Shown: positions 1-5,031 of the stretch, one piece after another
Layout: each line of letters opens with the position of its first letter
Numbering within the stretch: position 1 is the stretch's first letter
NCBI GenBank assembly: GCA_019136325.1
Contig: JAGVUJ010000187.1
Location: forward strand, 1 to 5,031
Origin: Deltaproteobacteria bacterium
GTDB taxonomy: Bacteria; Desulfobacterota; Syntrophia; Syntrophales; Smithellaceae
DNA: 5,031 bases
Reading direction: 5' to 3'
Notes under the pieces: generated by a model
What the model was told of the DNA's origin: nothing
Database searches by the model: none
What the model saw: the letters and a program-made list of their open reading frames with translations, nothing else
Translations under genes and position numbers: made by a program

Positions 1-133
1 CCCGAAGACCGGCGAAACCATCGACATCCCGGCCACCAAAAAGGTCGCCTTCAAGATGTCCGGCGCATGGAAAGCCGATCTCAACAAGGCGGCAAAAAAC
101 CGCGCTGCAAAAAAAGCGTCGTCTAGGGCGTAG
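1..133 (+). CDS. HU-family DNA-binding protein, C-terminal part only
   Basis: This is the 3' end of a gene that starts before the window; the frame begins at base 2 and ends with TAG at 131..133, leaving 43 visible residues. They begin PKTGETIDIPATKKVAFKMS, which is the end of the HU/IHF DNA-binding arm (the usual GRNPxTGE motif) followed by the C-terminal strand and helix. The helix region SGAWKADLN lines up with the same place in the next two genes (SRAWKRKVN and SKTWKSKVN), so the three are paralogs. After the normal HU end there is a lysine/alanine-rich tail of about 14 residues (KAAKNRAAKKASSRA), which the other two lack. HU proteins bind and bend DNA without strong sequence specificity in the nucleoid. 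A terminator follows at 168..211, so this gene probably ends its own transcript or the upstream unit. Family assignment is firm; the specific role is unknown. Confidence 0.85.
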   Translation, partial: PKTGETIDIPATKKVAFKMSGAWKADLNKAAKNRAAKKASSRA

Positions 134-167
134 TCAAGGAGCCGCAGGACCATGCGGCGGGAAACGG

Positions 168-211
168 GTGACGGCTGTCCCGATGGAGGAAAAGACGGCC
201 GTCACTTTTTT
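168..211 (+). terminator. Intrinsic (rho-independent) terminator after the first HU gene
   Basis: The left arm GTGACGGCTGT (168..178) and right arm ACGGCCGTCAC (195..205) form an 11-pair stem with one G-U pair. The loop is 16 bases, and six T follow at once (206..211). It lies 34 bases after the first HU stop codon and before the next ribosome site, so it should end the upstream transcript. The loop is longer than usual, but stem plus T run is classic. It also argues against any translation start at 168. Confidence 0.78.
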
Positions 212-225
212 ACACATCAAAAGAA

Positions 226-248
226 TGGTTCGACAAGCTCACCACGAA
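226..248. repeat. Short imperfect palindromic, REP-like intergenic repeat
   Basis: The core TTCGACAAGCTCACCACGAA (229..248) has TTCG and CGAA ends and a central AAGCTC. From general knowledge, this type of element is scattered in many copies through intergenic DNA of Desulfobacterota and some other proteobacteria, and is often mistranslated into peptides containing VRQAHHE, or VSLSNH on the other strand. Only one copy is in this window, so repetitiveness is not shown here. It sits between the terminator and the ribosome site of the second HU gene and overlaps the first three bases of the GAAAGGAG block. Confidence 0.6.
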
Positions 249-275
249 AGGAGTTTTACCATGGCATACAAAGTT
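246..275 (+). repeat. HU leader repeat, copy 1 (ribosome site plus start)
   Basis: This 30-base block holds the ribosome site AAAGGAG (247..253), a 7-base spacer, the ATG at 261 and the first four codons after it. It matches 578..607 at 29 of 30 bases; the only difference is C259 versus T591. It fixes the start of the second HU gene at 261 and is evidence of tandem duplication or strong selection on translation initiation. Confidence 0.85.
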
Positions 276-575
276 ATTACCAGGACGCCCACGGCGAAAG
301 ACATGGCGTCCATTGTTGCTGAAAAGCTGGGGGACAAAACGCTTGCCAAGCAGGGCGTCGACGCCACCGTGGCGGCCATGCAGGAGATGCTGACGTCCCA
401 GGGCTGCATCCATCTTCCCGGCTTCGGCCTGTTCGCGCTCAGGAAAGTCCGGGCGCACAACGGCAGAAATCCGCAGACGGGAGAAAGGATTTACATCCCC
501 GCCTGCAAGCGGGTCTCTTTCAGCATGTCCAGGGCGTGGAAGCGCAAGGTGAATCCGCAACTGGTCAAAACGTAA
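261..575 (+). CDS. HU-family DNA-binding protein (second in the array)
   Basis: This is a 104-residue member of the HU/IHF family, which binds and bends double-stranded DNA as a dimer in the nucleoid. An N-terminal helical part (about residues 11-50, including IVAEKLGDK) is followed by the conserved turn LPGFGLF (52-58). The DNA-binding arm carries GRNPQTGE (68-75), with the proline that normally inserts between base pairs, and the end is a C-terminal helix. Compared with standard HU of about 90 residues it has roughly 8 extra N-terminal residues (MAYKVITRTP). The ATG at 261 is chosen because AAAGGAG lies 7 bases upstream. A longer reading frame from 168 would begin inside the terminator and read through the palindromic repeat, so it is rejected. 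The third HU gene follows after 17 bases, so the two are probably co-transcribed. Two cysteines (49 and 82) are absent from the third copy. Whether it pairs with itself or with its neighbours is unknown. Confidence 0.93.
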   Translation: MAYKVITRTPTAKDMASIVAEKLGDKTLAKQGVDATVAAMQEMLTSQGCIHLPGFGLFALRKVRAHNGRNPQTGERIYIPACKRVSFSMSRAWKRKVNPQLVKT

Positions 576-577
576 CG

Positions 578-607
578 GAAAGGAGTTTTATCATGGCATA
601 CAAAGTT
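578..607 (+). repeat. HU leader repeat, copy 2 (ribosome site plus start)
   Basis: This is the second copy of the 30-base leader, with AAAGGAG at 579..585 and ATG at 593. It begins 3 bases after the stop codon of the second HU gene, so practically the whole intergenic gap is the repeated block. The identity with 246..275 sets the start of the third HU gene at 593 rather than at 536. Confidence 0.85.
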
Positions 608-898
608 GTTTCATCAAAACCGACAATCACGACCCTGCGAACCATTGTCGCGGGGAAGCTCGGCGACAAGAAGACGGCACATCAGGCGGTCAACGCCACC
701 ATCGAAGCGTTCCAGTCCCTGCTGACCGGGAGGGGCCAGATCAAACTGCCCGGATTCGGCACCTTCTCCATGCGGGACATGGCCGCCCGCACCGGCAGAA
801 ATCCCCAGACCGGACAGCCGTTGCCATTGCCCGCCCACAAGAAGGCGGGTTATCGCATGTCCAAAACATGGAAAAGCAAGGTGAATAACCGGGCATAG
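593..898 (+). CDS. HU-family DNA-binding protein (third in the array)
   Basis: This 101-residue HU/IHF-family protein aligns without gaps to the second copy over nearly its whole length. Both start MAYKV, both have KLGDK at 22-26, LPGFG at 52-56 and GRNPQTG at 68-74, and both have a lysine-rich C-terminal helix ending KVN. The arm keeps the intercalating proline. The first half has diverged more than the arm, which suggests an old duplication with the DNA-contacting part conserved. The start at 593 has the ribosome site AAAGGAG 7 bases upstream; the in-frame start at 536 lies inside the preceding gene and has no such site. The nuclease gene begins 20 bases after the stop with no terminator between, so this HU protein is probably expressed with the downstream genes. 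A structural role in DNA packaging or in assisting them is inference. Confidence 0.93.
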   Translation: MAYKVVSSKPTITTLRTIVAGKLGDKKTAHQAVNATIEAFQSLLTGRGQIKLPGFGTFSMRDMAARTGRNPQTGQPLPLPAHKKAGYRMSKTWKSKVNNRA

Positions 899-918
899 AC
901 CGGAATGAGAAGGAAATC

Positions 919-1425
919 ATGTTCAAAAAAATAGTCATTACCTTGATTGTCCTGATTTTCACCGTCACATCTGTGCATGCGGATACAAAGGTTTTGTTCT
1001 CCCCGCAGGGTGGCATCGGCAAAAACCTGGTCAAGATGTACCGGGGTGCAAAATCGGACATCAGGGTGGCCATGTATTCCCTCACGGTCAAATACCAGGC
1101 CAATGCCCTGATCGCTGCTCATAAGCGTGGTGTGAAGGTGCAGGTTATTCTGGACACCAACCTTGGGCGGCAGAAGACCAGCATGGGTAAAGTGCTGGCC
1201 GGTGCGGGCATACCGGTTCGCCATGTCGGCCCGTCCGGCGGCTCCATGCACCACAAGTTCATCATTGTTGACGGGAAGTCCCTGGCCACCGGCAGTTACA
1301 ACATCAGCAACGATGCGGAAGACCACAGCAACGAGGCCATGCTCTTCATTACGGACAAAAAGGTGATCGCCGCTTTTGCATTCGAGTTCGACAGACTGTG
1401 GCAAAAAGGAAAGCAGGTGCAATAG
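919..1425 (+). CDS. Secreted phospholipase D-superfamily endonuclease (single HKD, Nuc-like)
   Basis: The 168-residue protein begins with a signal peptide: MFKK, a hydrophobic stretch (about 5-17) and a likely cleavage after SVHA (residue 21). The mature part is one phospholipase-D-superfamily domain. Its active-site motif is H111-x-K113-x4-D118, followed by GSYN (125-128) and the downstream acidic residue E139 in SNEA. Length and a single HKD motif match the Nuc/PLD-like nuclease group, in which two chains pair to make one active site and cut DNA without metal. Full phospholipases carry two HKD motifs in one chain. The signal peptide places it in the periplasm or outside the cell. The start at 919 has AGAAGGA at 908..914. 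It follows the third HU gene by 20 bases, and its stop overlaps the next gene's GTG. DNA is the likely substrate, but a phospholipid or other phosphodiester cannot be excluded from sequence. Confidence 0.88.
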   Translation: MFKKIVITLIVLIFTVTSVHADTKVLFSPQGGIGKNLVKMYRGAKSDIRVAMYSLTVKYQANALIAAHKRGVKVQVILDTNLGRQKTSMGKVLAGAGIPVRHVGPSGGSMHHKFIIVDGKSLATGSYNISNDAEDHSNEAMLFITDKKVIAAFAFEFDRLWQKGKQVQ

Positions 1426-1427
1426 TG
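1405..1427 (+). promoter_or_regulatory. Overlapping stop/start TAGTG with weak ribosome sites
   Basis: The nuclease stop TAG (1423..1425) shares its G with a GTG start (1425..1427). Upstream are AAGGAA (1406..1411) and AGGTG (1415..1419), the second spaced normally for initiation at 1425. The other in-frame GTG at 1398 has no purine-rich site before it. The overlap suggests that translation of the membrane protein is coupled to that of the nuclease. Confidence 0.55.
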
Positions 1428-2114
1428 GAAGCTCTCCTGAATCTCAGGCATGTGTCCATCGTCAAAGGCTACCTCGAAATGGGCGCGCTGGCCACGTTCT
1501 TTGTCCTTACCCTGGTCCTGCTCTACAAATACTTCCAGGGCCTGATGGGAAGGAAGAAACACCGTGGCTTCCGGCCGTCGGATGACGAAGCGGCTTGCAT
1601 CGATCTTTCCGGCCATGACTTTTTTGCCAAGCTCGATGTGACGATCTCCCATGTCATTCCTAACATCAAACTGGCCAACAAGGAAAAGGAAGCCTGCCTG
1701 ATCGACTTCATGCTGATCATTTCCCGAACATTCCGGGACTGCTTCACAAAAGTTGTGAAGGAAAGCGATGCGCTGAGGCATTTGTCCGGTGAGGTATGGG
1801 GCCGTTACATGGTCGAGAAACTGATCGACTGCCTCGCAACCGGGCAGGACGAGGCAAGAAGAAACGGCATCCCGGAGGCTTTCATCGCCGGGTTCAACAA
1901 CGCCCAGCAGGCCAAGATTGTTCAGGTGTCGGAAATGATCAATCTCTTTTCCCGCTCCACGTTCATGGCGGACAATCAAACAAGGCTTTCGGCGGTGCTC
2001 GATGCCATCCAGGCGACGTTCTTTGCCATCCTCTTCGATGCGGAAAAGACCATGGATGCTATGAACGGCGAAATCATGGAAGCGCTGAAGGGGTACAAAA
2101 GGAAAGTCAGATAG
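1425..2114 (+). CDS. Single-pass membrane protein of unknown function
   Basis: I do not recognise this family. With the GTG at 1425 the protein has 229 residues. There is a short N-terminal part (1-18), one strongly hydrophobic segment at about 20-37 (GALATFFVLTLVLLYKYF), and a positively charged MGRKKHRGFR (41-50) that suggests, by the positive-inside rule, that the large C-terminal part faces the cytoplasm. That part (about 55-229) looks wholly alpha-helical, with no glycine-rich loop, metal cluster or catalytic motif I can name; the end is lysine-rich (LKGYKRKVR). An alternative GTG at 1398 would add nine residues but lacks a ribosome site. The gene overlaps the nuclease gene by one base and ends 10 bases before the SLOG gene, so it is almost certainly part of the same unit. 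Possible roles are a membrane anchor, an immunity protein against the nuclease, or a helper; none is shown by the sequence. Confidence 0.8.
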   Translation: MEALLNLRHVSIVKGYLEMGALATFFVLTLVLLYKYFQGLMGRKKHRGFRPSDDEAACIDLSGHDFFAKLDVTISHVIPNIKLANKEKEACLIDFMLIISRTFRDCFTKVVKESDALRHLSGEVWGRYMVEKLIDCLATGQDEARRNGIPEAFIAGFNNAQQAKIVQVSEMINLFSRSTFMADNQTRLSAVLDAIQATFFAILFDAEKTMDAMNGEIMEALKGYKRKVR

Positions 2115-2124
2115 AGGTAAAGGA

Positions 2125-2916
2125 ATGGCGGACAAACCGAAAGTGATGGCCATTGTGGGCAGCAGAAAGGCAAGCGAGGCCATGCGGCAGCAGGCGGCGT
2201 CGCAGGCCAACAAAGCCCTGTCCGCCGGTTGGCGCATCTCCACGGGTGGGGCGCACGGTGTTGACGCAGCGGCGATCAAAACGGCGGTCGATGCCGGAAA
2301 AGCCTCCAGCCTCGATATCTACCTGCCGGAAAAGATCGGCAATCAGAACCCCAGCGTCAGAAGCCTCCTGAAAGCAGCCAAAGAAGCGGGGGCCAATGTT
2401 GTTGAGGATGCCGGGCAGCCCGCCGGGTCATACGCGAAGGCTTGTTACAACCGGGACAAGCTTATCGTGGAGCAATCCGATGCCCTGGTCGGTCTGCAAA
2501 ACAACAATTCCAAGGGAACGAAAGCGACCGTTGATGCGGCGGCCGAAAAAGGGATACCCGTCAAGAAATTGAGTTACGCGAAAGGCCTTCTCAAGAGCAT
2601 TTCCCGGCTAAACTCTATTTTGCTCACCATTAATGTCCTTCAGGTGATGGAGGATTACAACGAGTACAAGGAAAAATTGAAATCATGCAGTGACCTGTTC
2701 GAGAAGTGGAAGAAGGGCGAGGCCACCGAAAAAGACATCGAGGAACTGGAAAAGTGCGGAATCCACCTGAGAAGCGATCTGAATTGGCAGGACGTTGATC
2801 AAAATGCAGTGGCGCCGCACGCCGTTTCCCACGGTTTCTCCGGCAGGGGAAATCCCTACAGGGATGAGCAGGGCAGGTTCTGCTCGGAGTCAGACGCCGC
2901 CATGGTGATCGGATAA
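2125..2916 (+). CDS. DprA/Smf-like SLOG-domain protein with C-terminal extension
   Basis: The first 150 or so of 263 residues form a Rossmann-like SLOG domain related to DprA/Smf. AIVGSRKAS (9-17) is the first strand and nucleotide-loop signature. STGGAHGVDAAA (39-50) corresponds to the SGxAxGIDxxA motif of DprA. NRDKLIVEQSDALV (109-122) matches the RNRxIAxLSDxxV region, and NSKGTKATVDAAAEKGIPV (128-146) the SGxxxTAxxAxxxGRxV region. DprA is normally about 300-380 residues and loads RecA onto incoming single-stranded DNA. This protein lacks the usual flanking domains and has instead a charged helical stretch (175-212) and a tail GNPYRDEQGRFCS (242-254). The start at 2125 has GAGG (2115..2118) upstream. 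It lies 10 bases after the membrane gene. It could bind DNA as DprA does, or bind a nucleotide ligand like other SLOG proteins. It is probably not the housekeeping DprA. Confidence 0.82.
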   Translation: MADKPKVMAIVGSRKASEAMRQQAASQANKALSAGWRISTGGAHGVDAAAIKTAVDAGKASSLDIYLPEKIGNQNPSVRSLLKAAKEAGANVVEDAGQPAGSYAKACYNRDKLIVEQSDALVGLQNNNSKGTKATVDAAAEKGIPVKKLSYAKGLLKSISRLNSILLTINVLQVMEDYNEYKEKLKSCSDLFEKWKKGEATEKDIEELEKCGIHLRSDLNWQDVDQNAVAPHAVSHGFSGRGNPYRDEQGRFCSESDAAMVIG

Positions 2917-2949
2917 AACTCAATCAAACAGAATACAGAGGTTGTGAAA

Positions 2950-3864
2950 ATGAAAAGAGGATGGATTGCGATAAGTATATTTTTATTTCTGATCCCTGGC
3001 GTCACCGGTCATACCTTTGATTTTCCGGCTGCGGCCTGGCACCGGGGCGACACGTCTTTTGCCCAGGAGAATTCGCGTACGGCACTGGTCAGGGCCCTTC
3101 ATTCAGATTCTCCGAATATCGAAGTGGACATCATCGACTTTGTTGACCGGAACGGAAACCGGATGGGACTGGTTTCGCATGACTACAAGATGAAGAGAGC
3201 GACGGGATTAAAAGGGGCTTTCAGCGATCAATATCATGATTTGTTAAAGCTGCCGAAGAATCATGCCAATCCGGAATTAGCACCAGAACCCTTCATGACC
3301 GTTGTGGATCTGTTTGAATTAATCAAGGCCAGAAAAGAACATGGCGTCACGCCGATGGTTTCCCTGGACATGAAAGAAGAAAGCAAAACCGCCGGGGAGT
3401 TTGGTCAATGGATCGGCAATCTGATTCAAAAATACGAATATCAGAAACACGTTTTTGCCTCTTCCTTCTTTAAAAGCAACGTTTCCGCCGTTAAGGCAGT
3501 CTGCCCGGAATGCCTGGTGGGAGGTCTCGTTTTCAACGACCACTGGATTCTGAAATATCTGGACCACCGTTACTCGTCACTTGACCTGACAACTTTGAGC
3601 GAATGGACTTTCTTTTTGGGATTCCGGGGCAAAAAAGAATTTTCTCACGATTTCATTCTCATCCAGGATGATATTTTCTTCGCGCATCCGGAGCTGGTTG
3701 ATTACTGGAAAAATGTCCGCAAGGTGAAATTCGTCGGTGTCTTTGTTTATGATAAGGAAAGGCCTTATACAGCGGCTGAATGGGAACTGCTCAGGAAAGC
3801 GGACTGGCTGGAATTGGACCCGCCGCAGATGAGACAATATCTGAAGATAAAAGAATGCCAATAG
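2950..3864 (+). CDS. Secreted glycerophosphodiester phosphodiesterase-like protein
   Basis: The 304-residue protein starts with a signal peptide (MKRGW, hydrophobic 6-18, likely cut near VTGH at 18-21). A GDPD-type TIM-barrel signature follows: AWHRGD (29-34) with H31/R32, QENS (39-42) in place of the usual PENT, IEVD (57-60) with E58 and D60, SHD (76-78) with H77, then KRATG (82-86), and SLDMKEE (138-144) at the place of the usual metal-binding ExK strand. These enzymes hydrolyse glycerophosphodiesters to glycerol-3-phosphate and an alcohol. The C-terminal half is divergent and the usual WTVN end is replaced by GVFVYD (263-268), so the substrate may differ. The ATG at 2950 is preferred to the GTG at 2944 because AGG (2939..2941) is 8 bases before it. 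The gap to the SLOG gene is 33 bases without a terminator, so co-transcription is possible. Its codons are less GC-rich than those of the genes before it. Confidence 0.83.
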   Translation: MKRGWIAISIFLFLIPGVTGHTFDFPAAAWHRGDTSFAQENSRTALVRALHSDSPNIEVDIIDFVDRNGNRMGLVSHDYKMKRATGLKGAFSDQYHDLLKLPKNHANPELAPEPFMTVVDLFELIKARKEHGVTPMVSLDMKEESKTAGEFGQWIGNLIQKYEYQKHVFASSFFKSNVSAVKAVCPECLVGGLVFNDHWILKYLDHRYSSLDLTTLSEWTFFLGFRGKKEFSHDFILIQDDIFFAHPELVDYWKNVRKVKFVGVFVYDKERPYTAAEWELLRKADWLELDPPQMRQYLKIKECQ

Positions 3865-3919
3865 ACGTAATTTCATAATTACAGTTCGACACTTGTGCAA
3901 CTTTCTGTTAATCGCCGAT

Positions 3920-5031
3920 TTATTTAAGAATGTATAACTGTTCTACTATATCCACCATACCCATGGTATCTAAACCGCAATATTCCTCCAGTAACTGTCT
4001 GACTTTGGCCTTGTCTTGATTATCATCGGTAAATGTAACCCGGAAATATTCAGCACTGGCAGTACCGCCGTCACCGATCTCCATATCATCATAAGACTTG
4101 CCTGTTAGCACCGGTAAAACTTTCTTAATCGAGCAACTGCCGTTTTGTTTGGGATGATAATAAGCAAAAGCCCTGAAAGGCTGGAGTAAATCAAGAATCC
4201 TTTCTTCTATGGATTCTACCCACTTTTGGTATTTGGGAAGTATTAAGGCGCATTCTTTCAGCCGGGTTATTTCAAAACCGGCATTATAGGCAATTATCGA
4301 ACCTTTGGTGCCCATGACTTCCTTTAGCCTTGCCATAAACTCGGGACGTGGGTCATTAGGGCCGTCTGCCAGAAATGAATAATGTTCCGGACTGGCGCCC
4401 TTTTCTCTGACCACATGTACGGAGAACTGGAAGGGTATTTGTTGATAGGGTTTGGAATCATCAAATATTGGGATAGCTGAGGCAAACGTTTCAAAATCCA
4501 TGTAATAAGCAGGATATTGAATTGTATCTAAGAAAATATTTATTTTGTCCTGATCGATATGAGGCTTGCCGGTTTTTTCACAATCAGCCTGTATTTGATT
4601 CTTTTCGTTGAGTTCATAATCATCAGGAATCCTGGCCAACTCAAAAATGCCATCTTTAATTAAAGCCAGGGGAAGCTTTTTGTTTCTGTATAGCAAAAAT
4701 ACATTTCTTTCGGGCAGGAAAGACCAGCATTTGTCTATTAGCGGGCAATCGTAAGGATCACTGCAATGTTTGCCAATACCCAATTCTATGAATGTTTCAG
4801 CCGTTATGGCCTTGAGCATTTCTGCAACATTGTTTTCAATTGCCTTGCTATAGGTTTTTTTGATTTCATCAGTGACATCAATCTTCTTAAACAATTTATT
4901 TGGATCAATTTTTCCTTTACGGACGTATGTGTTATCAAGGCACATCAAATAACATTTATCTATCTTCAGCCCGGCGCCGGTATAAACATAATATTGAAAA
5001 CCAATATCGGAATAGTTAACATCTTTAAGTT
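3920..5031 (-). CDS. DUF2779-family nuclease-like protein (Cas4-like cysteines plus DEDD exonuclease-like domain), N-terminus off window
   Basis: The reading frame is open from the right window edge down to the stop at 3920..3922, giving 369 visible residues; the true start lies beyond 5031. A TTG at 4948 could open the frame but is not the real start, because upstream codons continue with conserved-looking sequence (FQYYVYTGAGLKIDKCY). The first visible part has a cysteine cluster, CSDPYDCPLIDKC (4727..4765), like the iron-sulphur cysteines of Cas4/AddB-type PD-(D/E)xK nucleases. The C-terminal part resembles an RNase-H-fold 3'-5' exonuclease: MDFET (4487..4501), AYNAGFE (4271..4291) and YCGLDT (3965..3982) stand where DEDD motifs I, II and III would be. 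This layout matches what I know as DUF2779 proteins. A role in DNA processing or defence is plausible but unproven. It converges on the GDPD gene with a 55-base gap and is clearly AT-richer than the left part of the window. Confidence 0.8.
   Translation of the reverse strand, partial: LKDVNYSDIGFQYYVYTGAGLKIDKCYLMCLDNTYVRKGKIDPNKLFKKIDVTDEIKKTYSKAIENNVAEMLKAITAETFIELGIGKHCSDPYDCPLIDKCWSFLPERNVFLLYRNKKLPLALIKDGIFELARIPDDYELNEKNQIQADCEKTGKPHIDQDKINIFLDTIQYPAYYMDFETFASAIPIFDDSKPYQQIPFQFSVHVVREKGASPEHYSFLADGPNDPRPEFMARLKEVMGTKGSIIAYNAGFEITRLKECALILPKYQKWVESIEERILDLLQPFRAFAYYHPKQNGSCSIKKVLPVLTGKSYDDMEIGDGGTASAEYFRVTFTDDNQDKAKVRQLLEEYCGLDTMGMVDIVEQLYILK

Noticed and set aside
168..260. N-terminal extension of the second HU gene starting at 168
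   Set aside because: It begins in the terminator stem, reads through the palindromic repeat, has no ribosome site, and does not match the HU family; the start at 261 does.
210..1422. Long - strand reading frames opposite the HU and nuclease genes
   Set aside because: They lie antisense to well-supported genes, have no recognisable family features, and are expected by chance in GC-rich coding DNA.
1398..1424. GTG at 1398 as start of the membrane protein
   Set aside because: There is no purine-rich site upstream; the GTG at 1425 has one and gives a stop/start overlap. It remains possible but less likely.
2125..2916. Calling this gene dprA
   Set aside because: The SLOG core is related, but the length, missing flanking domains and new C-terminal tail make a housekeeping competence gene doubtful.
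3867..3882. Hairpin GTAATT-TCAT-AATTAC between the convergent GDPD and DUF2779-like genes as a two-way terminator
   Set aside because: The stem is only six pairs, mostly A-T, and no T run follows on either strand.
3883..3901. AGTTCGACACTTGTGCAAC as a second copy of the 226..248 palindromic repeat
   Set aside because: Only the short GTTCGACA part is shared; the rest differs, so it is probably chance.
3920..5031. Calling the - strand gene cas4 and proposing a CRISPR locus
   Set aside because: No CRISPR repeats or other cas genes are visible, the protein is too long for Cas4, and the C-terminal exonuclease-like domain points to DUF2779 instead.

Overview
The window looks like chromosomal or integrated accessory DNA from a Gram-negative bacterium. 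A Desulfobacterota/deltaproteobacterial-type host is my best guess. The reasons are cleavable-looking signal peptides on two proteins, strong AAGGAG-type ribosome sites, and a short palindromic repeat (226..248) of a kind I remember as common in that group. The taxonomic guess is inference, not proof.

Left part (1..898): three HU-family DNA-binding proteins in tandem on the + strand. The first is cut by the window edge, and only its C-terminal 43 residues are visible. It is separated from the other two by a good intrinsic terminator (168..211) and the palindromic repeat. The second and third (261..575 and 593..898) share almost identical ribosome-site/start leaders and a similar body, so they are diverged tandem duplicates.

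Middle part (919..2916): three tightly packed + strand genes. They encode a secreted single-HKD phospholipase-D-superfamily protein of the Nuc endonuclease type, a one-pass membrane protein of no family I recognise, and a short DprA/SLOG-like Rossmann protein with a private C-terminal extension. Gaps run from a 1-base overlap to 20 bases and I see no terminator inside, so these probably form one transcription unit with the two upstream HU genes. A DNA-binding, DNA-cutting, membrane and DprA-like set side by side suggests a DNA-handling function (uptake, processing or defence). That joint role is inference.

Right part (2950..5031): a secreted glycerophosphodiester-phosphodiesterase-like protein on the + strand, 33 bases after the SLOG gene. 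It is followed convergently by a large - strand gene that runs off the window. That protein has a cysteine cluster like Cas4/RecB-type nucleases and a DEDD-type exonuclease-like C-terminal domain, and it matches what I know as the DUF2779 family. Base composition falls clearly from the GC-rich HU/SLOG part to the AT-rich - strand gene, so the window may be a junction between segments of different history. No rRNA, tRNA, CRISPR array, insertion sequence or integrase is visible, and no gene-free stretch exceeds 300 bases.
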